Positions 26,199 to 34,076 of a stretch of 64,000 nt of DNA are shown piece after piece. Position numbers and translations under genes: made by a program. Within the stretch, counting starts at the first letter, position 1, and every line of letters begins with the position of its first letter. Origin of the DNA: Pedobacter foliorum (GTDB lineage: Bacteria > Bacteroidota > Bacteroidia > Sphingobacteriales > Sphingobacteriaceae); contig NZ_JABSNU010000001.1 of the NCBI RefSeq assembly GCF_013266735.1, forward strand, positions 124,001 through 188,000. Direction: 5' to 3'. Below the pieces are notes generated by a model, which had not been told where the DNA came from, searched no databases, and worked only from the letters and a program-made list of their open reading frames with translations.

Positions 26199-27386
26199 AT
26201 GAGATTAAATGAGTTTTTATTGCCTATTCTTTTTGTTTTAGTAGTCCCTGTTGCTACGTTTGGACAAAAAACCGCTAAAACTGACCCTGTTAAATTAAAA
26301 CTGATTACAGATGAATTGTCGCATCCAACGGCAATGGCTGTTACTAAAAAAGAGCCAAACTTACTTTTTGTTTGTGAGCAGGAAGGACGCATACGTATCA
26401 TTGAAAATGGTAAACTAATTCAAACTCCCTTTCTTGATATCTCCGGCGAAGTTCTAAAAAAGGAAGGTTACGAGGAACGCGGACTACTTGGTCTGACGTT
26501 TCACCCGGATTATGCAACCAATGGCAAATTCTATATATACTGTAGCGTTTCTTCGGCAAAAGGCAAAGGAACAGATCACCAGTCTGAGGTAAGGGAGTAT
26601 ACTGTATCTAAGACTAACGGCAGGATTGCCGATGAGACTAAAATGCGTCAAGTGCTAATTGCTGACCAACCGCAATCAAATCATAACGGTGGTTGTTTGC
26701 AGTTTGGAGCTGATGGTTTTCTTTATATCTCTATCGGAGATGGTGGTGGACAGAATGATATGCATGGGGAATATGGGAACGCACAGAACCTAACAAATCT
26801 CCTTGGTAAAATAAGTAGAATTGATGTAAATAAGGAACCTTACGCAATTCCTGCGGATAATCCATTTGTAAATGCTGCTGACGCGCGACCTGAGATTTAT
26901 GCCTATGGGTTTAGAAATCCATGGCGTTTTAGTTTTGATAGTAAAACCAATCAGCTTTTTGCCGGAGATGTGGGGCAGGATAAGTATGAGGAAGTAGACT
27001 TGGTTACAAAAGGCGGCAATTATGGCTGGCGCACTTTTGAAGGATTACATTCCTACAGGCCAAATGATCCTCAGCCTAAAGATCACATTCTTCCGATTAT
27101 GGAGTACCCGCATACAGAAGGCATAAGTATTACCGGAGGCTATGTTTATCATGGTAAGGCAATTCCATCCCTAAATGGCAAATATGTTTTTGCCGATTTC
27201 ATGGGGCCGGTGTGGAACCTTTCCAAAGGTTCTGATAACAAATGGGTACGAACAAAAATGTCAATTTCAAGGGATGCGGGATACTGGCATATCTATAGTT
27301 TTGGAGAAGACCTAAAAGGTGATATCTATATGCTTACAGTTTTGCTGGAAAGCGATAAGGGTGCCCTATATAAATTGGTTCCATAA
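26199..27386 (+). CDS. PQQ-dependent sugar dehydrogenase (soluble aldose/sorbosone type)
   Basis: A 395-residue exported protein with a signal peptide (LLPILFVLVVPVATFGQ) and a six-bladed propeller of the glucose/sorbosone dehydrogenase family. Hallmarks are EERGLLGLTFHPDY, QSNHNGGCLQFGADGFLYISIGDGG, GFRNPWRFSFD and AGDVGQDKYEEVDLV. These enzymes oxidise aldoses using PQQ and pass electrons to an acceptor. It is the first gene of a sugar locus that continues with GH2, LacI, propeller and GH39 genes. Whether this strain makes or takes up PQQ cannot be told from the window. Confidence 0.88.
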   Translation: MRLNEFLLPILFVLVVPVATFGQKTAKTDPVKLKLITDELSHPTAMAVTKKEPNLLFVCEQEGRIRIIENGKLIQTPFLDISGEVLKKEGYEERGLLGLTFHPDYATNGKFYIYCSVSSAKGKGTDHQSEVREYTVSKTNGRIADETKMRQVLIADQPQSNHNGGCLQFGADGFLYISIGDGGGQNDMHGEYGNAQNLTNLLGKISRIDVNKEPYAIPADNPFVNAADARPEIYAYGFRNPWRFSFDSKTNQLFAGDVGQDKYEEVDLVTKGGNYGWRTFEGLHSYRPNDPQPKDHILPIMEYPHTEGISITGGYVYHGKAIPSLNGKYVFADFMGPVWNLSKGSDNKWVRTKMSISRDAGYWHIYSFGEDLKGDIYMLTVLLESDKGALYKLVP

Positions 27387-27403
27387 TCTTTGAATTTAAC
27401 ATC

Positions 27404-30163
27404 ATGAAACGAATTATTCTATCTGCTTTATGTCTTATAGGTGTGTTTGCTGTCAAGGCTTCTGCACAACAAAGCAAACTTATCTACTTATCAGGGATTG
27501 ATAAAGATCATACTGTTAACTGGGAATTCTTTTGTACCAAAGGAATGAATAGTGGCAAATGGACCGAAATAGCTGTTCCATCTCAATGGGAACTGCAAGG
27601 ATTTGGCGGTTATAATTATGGCCATGATAAGAAAAAATCCGATGAGCAGGGATTGTACCGTCATCATTTTAAAGCAGATAAATCATGGTCAGATAAGGAG
27701 ATTCAGCTCGTTTTTGAAGGGGTGATGACTGATGCCGAAGTCAAGATTAATGGTCAACTGGCTGGCGCTATACATCAGGGTAGCTTTTATCGTTTCAATT
27801 ATCCTGTAAGTAATTTATTGAAATTTGATGCCGATAATGTACTGGAAGTAACGGTAAGTAAGCAGAGCGCTGATGCTACTGTAAATAACGCTGAGCGTGA
27901 AGGCGATTTCTGGGCATTTGGGGGTATTTTTCGCCCTGTTTACCTGAAGGTAATGCCCAAGACATTTATAGACCGTGTTGCAATTGATGCCAGGGCTGAT
28001 GGCAATTTTGGAATAGACGTGTTTACCGCTAAGGTCCAATCGGGCGATAAAGTTTCGGTTCGCTTGTCAACATTAAAAGGGGCTGCATTTGGTTCCCCAT
28101 TAAGTTATAACATAAGTAAACCTGCTGATTCTATAAGATTGACTGGCAAGTTTAGTAAACCTGTACTTTGGAATCCTGAATTTCCAAATCTTTACATGGC
28201 GCAAGTGAGCATAATGAGGAAGGGACGCATTGTACATGTGTTAAACCAGCGCTTTGGATTCAGAACCGTAGAGGTGAGGAAGTCAGATGGGATTTATGTA
28301 AATGGGACAAAGATTCTAATAAAGGGAGTAAATCGCCACAGCTTTTGGCCGGAAAGTGGCAGAACGTTAAGTAGAAATGTACATCTTCAGGATATTATGC
28401 TCATGAAAGAAATGAACATGAACGCGGTACGTATGTCTCACTACCCACCTGACGCTGAATTCTTAGATCTTTGTGATTCTATAGGCTTATTTGTAGTTGA
28501 TGAACTAACCGGTTGGCAACAACATTATGGTACTCCAGTTGGGCGAAAGCTGGTTAAAGAACTGATTGTTCGAGATGTAAACCATCCAAGTATTCTATTT
28601 TGGGCCAATGGAAATGAAGGAGGATTTAACTTTGACCTAGATAATGACTATGCACTTTATGACCCTCAAAAACGGGTAGTGATTCACCCCTGGAGTAATT
28701 TTAACAATATAGATACGAAACACTATCCGGAATATAGTTACATCGAAAATGCTGCAAAAAAGCAGGATATCCTGCTACATACAGAAATGATCCACGGCCT
28801 TTATGACGGAGGGCATGGGGCAAGTCTGGATGACAATTGGAAGCTCATTCGTCAAAATCCAAGGCATGCTGGCGGTTTTCTGTGGGCTTTAACAGATGAA
28901 GGGGTTGTTAGAAGAGATAAAAAGGACAGTATAGATACCGATGGAAACCATGGGGCAGATGGTATTGTTGGGCCTCACCGAGAAAAAGAGGGAAGTTTCT
29001 ATACTATAAAGGAGGTTTGGAGTCCTGTACAGATAAAAAAACCTGATTTCAGTTCGAGAAACGTGGTTGTCGAGCTAGAAAACACCTATTTATATACCAA
29101 TCTTTCTGAGTGCAACTTCAGCTGGCAATTGGTTAAATTCCCCTTGGCAGGGGAGAAGAAGAATGGATTTATTCCAATTTCTTCCGGTAAGTTATCAGCG
29201 GAACTGGCACCTGGAAAAAAAGGTAGTTTCAAGCTAGGTCTTACTCCCAATTGGAAAGATGCAGATGCATTGCGTTTTATTGCTACTAACAAGGAGGGAA
29301 GAGAAATTTATACCTGGGCCTGGCCAATTAAAACTACGGCTCAGATTGCACAAAAGAATTTGAGTAGGCTTGATAAAGAAAAAAGCAGCATTACGGATTC
29401 GGAAAAGGAGAATGTCTATGTTGTCACGCAAAATGGTATAATTTACACTTTTGATACGCAAACTGGTTATTTAAAGACTGTTGAAAATAGCAAAGGGGTG
29501 GTTTCTTTTGGCAATGGTCCAAAGCTTGCCGGTGTAAATCAGACACTACAAAGTTTTAAGCATATGAAAACTGCAGATGGAGGAATCATAGTGGAAAGCA
29601 CTTATACAGGTGAATCAACTTTGAATGCCAAATGGCTATTTGTTTTGGGGAAACCGGTATGTCTGGAGTATGACTATACACAAACGGGAACAGCTAATTT
29701 TTATGGGATTACATTTGATATCGATGAATCTAAAATAACAGGGATGCGCTGGTTGGGCGATGGGCCGTACAGAACCTGGAAAAACAGGTTAAAAGGGGTG
29801 AACACAAGCGTTTGGGAAAAGAGTTACAATAATACGATAACTGGTGAGACTTTTGTTTACCCAGAATTTAAAGGCTATCATGCCAATTTATATTGGGCAG
29901 AAATAGCAGCTAGTAACGCTTCATTTAGGGTATATACCGATAAATCAGACCTGTTTTTGCAAATGTTGAAACCCGATAAGCAACGTACCTCATTCATTGC
30001 TCATGTAAATCCACCTTTTCCGGAAGGAAACTTAGGTTTTTTAAATGCAATCGCTCCTATTGGTAATAAATTTACGAAGGCAGACCCCATGGGGCCTCAG
30101 AGTCAAAAAAACATAGCGTTAAATTCAAAGGTTATAGGAAAGCTTTGGTTTGATTTCTATTAG
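27404..30163 (+). CDS. Glycoside hydrolase family 2 protein (beta-galactosidase-like)
   Basis: A 919-residue secreted enzyme with a signal peptide (cleavage near KASAQ). The order is a jelly-roll sugar-binding domain (about 30-190), an immunoglobulin-like domain (about 200-290) and a catalytic barrel (about 295-560) with KGVNRHSFWPESGR, acid/base E405 in GNEGG and nucleophile E461 in LHTEMIHG. About 300 C-terminal residues form a further beta-rich region. The substrate is probably a beta-galactoside or beta-glucuronide side group; the sequence alone does not decide. It begins 17 bases after the dehydrogenase gene. Confidence 0.88.
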   Translation: MKRIILSALCLIGVFAVKASAQQSKLIYLSGIDKDHTVNWEFFCTKGMNSGKWTEIAVPSQWELQGFGGYNYGHDKKKSDEQGLYRHHFKADKSWSDKEIQLVFEGVMTDAEVKINGQLAGAIHQGSFYRFNYPVSNLLKFDADNVLEVTVSKQSADATVNNAEREGDFWAFGGIFRPVYLKVMPKTFIDRVAIDARADGNFGIDVFTAKVQSGDKVSVRLSTLKGAAFGSPLSYNISKPADSIRLTGKFSKPVLWNPEFPNLYMAQVSIMRKGRIVHVLNQRFGFRTVEVRKSDGIYVNGTKILIKGVNRHSFWPESGRTLSRNVHLQDIMLMKEMNMNAVRMSHYPPDAEFLDLCDSIGLFVVDELTGWQQHYGTPVGRKLVKELIVRDVNHPSILFWANGNEGGFNFDLDNDYALYDPQKRVVIHPWSNFNNIDTKHYPEYSYIENAAKKQDILLHTEMIHGLYDGGHGASLDDNWKLIRQNPRHAGGFLWALTDEGVVRRDKKDSIDTDGNHGADGIVGPHREKEGSFYTIKEVWSPVQIKKPDFSSRNVVVELENTYLYTNLSECNFSWQLVKFPLAGEKKNGFIPISSGKLSAELAPGKKGSFKLGLTPNWKDADALRFIATNKEGREIYTWAWPIKTTAQIAQKNLSRLDKEKSSITDSEKENVYVVTQNGIIYTFDTQTGYLKTVENSKGVVSFGNGPKLAGVNQTLQSFKHMKTADGGIIVESTYTGESTLNAKWLFVLGKPVCLEYDYTQTGTANFYGITFDIDESKITGMRWLGDGPYRTWKNRLKGVNTSVWEKSYNNTITGETFVYPEFKGYHANLYWAEIAASNASFRVYTDKSDLFLQMLKPDKQRTSFIAHVNPPFPEGNLGFLNAIAPIGNKFTKADPMGPQSQKNIALNSKVIGKLWFDFY

Positions 30164-30213
30164 TACTATAGTAGTTTTTTAGTACATTCATCATGTTTTA
30201 GCCAGCGTGTTTT

Positions 30214-31242
30214 ATGTATAAACCTATAACTTTAAAAGATATTGCATTGGCACTCGACCTTTCACCTTCTACGGTCTCCAGAGCGTTACGCGATTCTTAT
30301 GAAATTAGTAAAAAGACCAAAAAAATAGTGAATGATTACGCTGCGGGTGTAAATTATCAATCCAATCCAATGGCTGCGGGACTGAGGAGCAAAAAAAGTA
30401 AGTCCATTGGCATAGTTGTTCCTGATTTAGCGAATAGTTTCTTTTCACAGGCAATATCAGGAATTGAATCAATAGCAGACAAAGAGGGGTATCATACAAT
30501 AATCTCGCAAACTAAGGATTCCTATCATAAGGAAATTGAAGTGGTTAACCATATGGCCAACCGCTCTGTTGATGGCCTGATTATTACCATGTCATCTAAC
30601 ACAACAGAATATACACATCTTCAGCAAATGCATAAAAGTGGACTGCCTATTGTTTTCTTTGACAGAATTGTAGATGAGATAGATACTTATAAAGTGATCT
30701 GCAATAATTTTGAAAGTTCCTATAAGGCTATTTTGCAATTGATAGAAAATGGCAAAAAAGATATCGCTTTTTTAGCTACTGCACCACAACTGTCAATTAG
30801 TAAAGAGCGGATGAATGGATATAGAGCTGCATTAATGGATCAACATATTTTATGGCGGGATGAATTGATCAAGTTCTGTCCTTCGGGAGGGAGTGACCAT
30901 AGCGAAACTGAATTTGCAATGAAACAGTTGATGGCGCTAGATCAGCGTCCGGATGCAGTATTTGTAGCTGGAGACAGGCTGAGCATGTCATGCCTTAGGG
31001 CGCTAAAAAAGTTACAGATTGATAGTGATGAATTGTCAATTATTGGCTTTTCAAATGTAGATCTGATAGATTTACTTGAAACGCCAATTTCTCATATCAG
31101 GCAAAGGGCTTTTGAGATGGGGCAAATATCTATGACGATGCTTTTAAAGATAATTGAGGCTAAATATCCAATTACTGATTTTGATACCAAAACAATTGAT
31201 GCTGATATATTCTGGGCTGAGCATTTAGGCCTTGATAGTTAG
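30214..31242 (+). CDS. LacI family transcriptional regulator
   Basis: A 342-residue regulator with an N-terminal LacI helix-turn-helix (ITLKDIALALDLSPSTVSRALRDS) and hinge (NPMAAGLRSKKSKSIGIVVPDL), followed by a periplasmic-binding-protein-like sugar sensor. It sits in the middle of the locus, 50 bases after the GH2 gene, and its end overlaps the frame of the next gene region. It probably controls this operon in response to a released sugar. The best operator candidate nearby is the imperfect GCAACGATTGC at 26070-26080. Confidence 0.88.
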   Translation: MYKPITLKDIALALDLSPSTVSRALRDSYEISKKTKKIVNDYAAGVNYQSNPMAAGLRSKKSKSIGIVVPDLANSFFSQAISGIESIADKEGYHTIISQTKDSYHKEIEVVNHMANRSVDGLIITMSSNTTEYTHLQQMHKSGLPIVFFDRIVDEIDTYKVICNNFESSYKAILQLIENGKKDIAFLATAPQLSISKERMNGYRAALMDQHILWRDELIKFCPSGGSDHSETEFAMKQLMALDQRPDAVFVAGDRLSMSCLRALKKLQIDSDELSIIGFSNVDLIDLLETPISHIRQRAFEMGQISMTMLLKIIEAKYPITDFDTKTIDADIFWAEHLGLDS

Positions 31243-31270
31243 CTTTACCCACTTTATAACACGCTTTATT

Positions 31271-32302
31271 ATGAAATTCAAACCATCAAAATGTTCTAAA
31301 ATGTACTACGGGATTCAGTTCAGTTTAATGCTAATCTTGGTGGTTAGCATAGGTAAAACGACGATAGCTCAAACTAGTGATTCTAAAGCCGGTAATCATT
31401 TAGCTCCAAAAAAATTACCAGGAAAAGGACTTGGACAATTCGATTTCTTTTATGCCGGTGAAGCCAAAGATCGCAACATGTATATCGTGCGCGATGGTAA
31501 AATAACCTGGTCATATATAGATACAGTGGGCAGGGGAGAAATTAGCGATGCCATTTTAATGAAGAATGGCAATGTATTGTTTGCTCATCAATATGGCATT
31601 ACTTTAATCAACGCTAATAAAAAAGTACTCTGGAAATACGATACACCTGAGGGATTTGAAACGCATACCGCGCAACTTATCGGTAATGATCATGTTGTAT
31701 TTGTTCAGAATGGTAATCCAGCTAAAGTTTTGGTAATGAACATTAACAATAATAAGATTGAAAAAGAATTTAAACTACCCTTTAAAAGTGGTACTCACGG
31801 TCAAATCAGACACGCAAGGTTAACAAAAGAAGGAGCCATTCTTGTTGCTCATATGGATTTGGGTAAAGTCTGTGAGTATGATAGCAATGGCAATGAGCTT
31901 TTATCGCTGGAGGTTCCAAGTGTCTGGTCGGCCGTACAGTTAAAAAATGGCAATATACTGGTCACCAGCAATAACCGGTTCGTCAAGGAGATTTCACGTA
32001 ATGGAAAGGTTATTTGGGAGTATTTTTTAGATGAAATCCCTGATTATAAAGTATCGTCACCACAGCTTGCAACACGACTACCAAATGGCAATACACTTAT
32101 AAATAACTGGTTTAACCAGTGGGATAGTAAGTTGGATCCGGACAATGCTCCAGTTCAGGCTATAGAAGTTACTCCAACTAAAAAAATCGTGTGGGCACTC
32201 CGATCATGGACTTATCCGGTAAATCTGGGCCCATCAACTACCATTCAGTTACTTGATAACACCACTTCATTTGAGAACGTTCATTTTGGCAACATAAAAT
32301 AA
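31271..32302 (+). CDS. Secreted PQQ-like beta-propeller protein
   Basis: A 343-residue protein started at the ATG at 31271 to give the signal peptide (LMLILVVSIGKTTIAQ); an upstream ATG at 31232 overlaps the LacI gene. The mature part has repeated W-type strands such as ITWSYIDTVG, KVLWKYDTP, KVIWEYFLD and LPNGNTLINNW, as in arylsulfotransferase/PQQ-binding-like propellers. A catalytic role is not evident. It is placed between LacI and GH39 genes, so it may bind or oxidise a sugar from the same substrate. Confidence 0.72.
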   Translation: MKFKPSKCSKMYYGIQFSLMLILVVSIGKTTIAQTSDSKAGNHLAPKKLPGKGLGQFDFFYAGEAKDRNMYIVRDGKITWSYIDTVGRGEISDAILMKNGNVLFAHQYGITLINANKKVLWKYDTPEGFETHTAQLIGNDHVVFVQNGNPAKVLVMNINNNKIEKEFKLPFKSGTHGQIRHARLTKEGAILVAHMDLGKVCEYDSNGNELLSLEVPSVWSAVQLKNGNILVTSNNRFVKEISRNGKVIWEYFLDEIPDYKVSSPQLATRLPNGNTLINNWFNQWDSKLDPDNAPVQAIEVTPTKKIVWALRSWTYPVNLGPSTTIQLLDNTTSFENVHFGNIK

Positions 32303-32333
32303 AATTAGACTCAAATAAGCAACCATCGTATCA

Positions 32334-34013
32334 ATGAAAAAGATTCAATTTTTGGTAATTATATTTGGCCTAAATAGTCTAGTATATGCTCAGACTAACA
32401 AAAACAACTCGGTAAATATAGATGTTAACTTTTCAGAATCAATAACACCAATGAAACCATTATGGGCTTGGTTTGGATATGATGAGCCTAATTATACCTA
32501 TATGAGGGACGGCAAGAAACTACTTACCGAAATTGCAGCGGCAAGTCCGGTACCAGTATTTGTCAGAGCACATAGCTTATTGGTAACCGGAGATGGCGTT
32601 GCGGCTTTAAAATGGGGGTCAACCAATGCTTACACTGAAGACGCCAATGGAAATCCAGTTTATAACTGGTCCATTATTGACAGTATTTTCGATACTTATA
32701 TCAAAAGAGGGATGAAACCTCTGGCTCAAATTGGCTTTATGCCCGAGGCGCTGTCCAGTAAACCTGTGCCTTACAAGCATAGCTGGAAACCTGGCGACAA
32801 GTACAGTGATATTTTCACTGGCTGGGCATATCCTCCTAAGGACTACAATAAGTGGGCAGAGCTTATTTATCAATGGGTAAAGCATAGTGTTGAACGTTAT
32901 GGAAAGGAGGAAGTAGAAAGCTGGTACTGGGAACTTTGGAACGAACCTGATTCACAATATTGGAAAGGAACGCAGCAGGAGTTTTTTAAACTATATGATT
33001 ATTCTGCTGAGGCAGTTAAGCGGGCTTTGCCGACGGCAAAAATAGGAGGGACTGACATCACTGGAGGTGCTATGAAATTTCAAGATGCTTTTATAAAACA
33101 TTGTCTGTTCGAAACCAATTATGCAACAGGAAAAATAGGTGCACCGCTTGATCTTCTTCTATTTCATGCCAAGGGATCACCTAAATTAGAAAACGGGAGG
33201 GTTGTCATGGGGATCCGCAATCAGCTTCGCAACATTAATGACAATTTAAAGGTTATTGCGGGCTATCCGCAGTTAAAAGACCTTCCAGTAGTCATCGGCG
33301 AGTCGGACCCTGAAGGTTGTGCTGCTTGCGGTATGGCTACGGATCCTCAAAATGCTTATCGTAATGGAACCATGTATTCCAGTTACACTGCTGCATCATT
33401 TGCCCGAAAATATGAACTTGCCCATTTATTGAAATCTAACCTGATCGGTGCGGTTACCTGGGCATTTGAATTTGAAAATCAACCCTGGTTCTATGGTTTC
33501 AGGGATTTGGCAACCAATGGTGTAGATAAACCTGTATTGAATGTGTTTAGGATGTATGGATTTATGGGAGGAAATTTAGTTAAGGTTGATGCCAACAGAA
33601 TGTATACTCTTGATAGTGTTTTAGCCTCAGGTATTCGTGGTGCTCAAACAGATATTGGTGCATTGGCATCAAGAGATAATAAATCTGCCGCAGTTATGGT
33701 GTGGAATTATCACGATGCTGATGAAAAGGGCAACGTTGAAAAAGTTAACATTCAGCTTAAGGGATTGCCTTCCCAAACCGTTCAGCTAAAGCATTACCGC
33801 ATTGATGATGCGCATAGCAATTCGTATGAAGTGTGGAAAAAAATGGGTTCGCCTGTAAGTCCAACAGCTTTACAAATCAAGCAGCTTGAAAAAGCTGGTC
33901 AACTAACCTTGCTCGAAAAGCCTTCCATACTTAAAATTAAAAATGGAGCTGCGAATCTAGAAATACTTTTACCCAGACAGGGTGTTTCTTTACTGTACCT
34001 TGCTTTTAAGTAG
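32334..34013 (+). CDS. GH39-type glycosidase (beta-xylosidase-like)
   Basis: A 559-residue secreted protein (signal peptide ending near VYAQ). The barrel carries acid/base E204 in WELWNEPDS and the probable nucleophile E323 in VIGESDPEG, followed by GH39-like strands (AVTWAFEFENQPWFYG) and a C-terminal beta domain. GH39 includes beta-xylosidases and alpha-iduronidases; the match to xylosidases is better by motif, but specificity is uncertain. It is the last gene of the sugar operon, 31 bases after the propeller gene. Confidence 0.8.
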   Translation: MKKIQFLVIIFGLNSLVYAQTNKNNSVNIDVNFSESITPMKPLWAWFGYDEPNYTYMRDGKKLLTEIAAASPVPVFVRAHSLLVTGDGVAALKWGSTNAYTEDANGNPVYNWSIIDSIFDTYIKRGMKPLAQIGFMPEALSSKPVPYKHSWKPGDKYSDIFTGWAYPPKDYNKWAELIYQWVKHSVERYGKEEVESWYWELWNEPDSQYWKGTQQEFFKLYDYSAEAVKRALPTAKIGGTDITGGAMKFQDAFIKHCLFETNYATGKIGAPLDLLLFHAKGSPKLENGRVVMGIRNQLRNINDNLKVIAGYPQLKDLPVVIGESDPEGCAACGMATDPQNAYRNGTMYSSYTAASFARKYELAHLLKSNLIGAVTWAFEFENQPWFYGFRDLATNGVDKPVLNVFRMYGFMGGNLVKVDANRMYTLDSVLASGIRGAQTDIGALASRDNKSAAVMVWNYHDADEKGNVEKVNIQLKGLPSQTVQLKHYRIDDAHSNSYEVWKKMGSPVSPTALQIKQLEKAGQLTLLEKPSILKIKNGAANLEILLPRQGVSLLYLAFK

Positions 34014-34076
34014 TATAGCTGCTGGGGCTTTTTGTGCACGCATGTCAGTCATACAACGAGTGTTTTAACACTCCAT

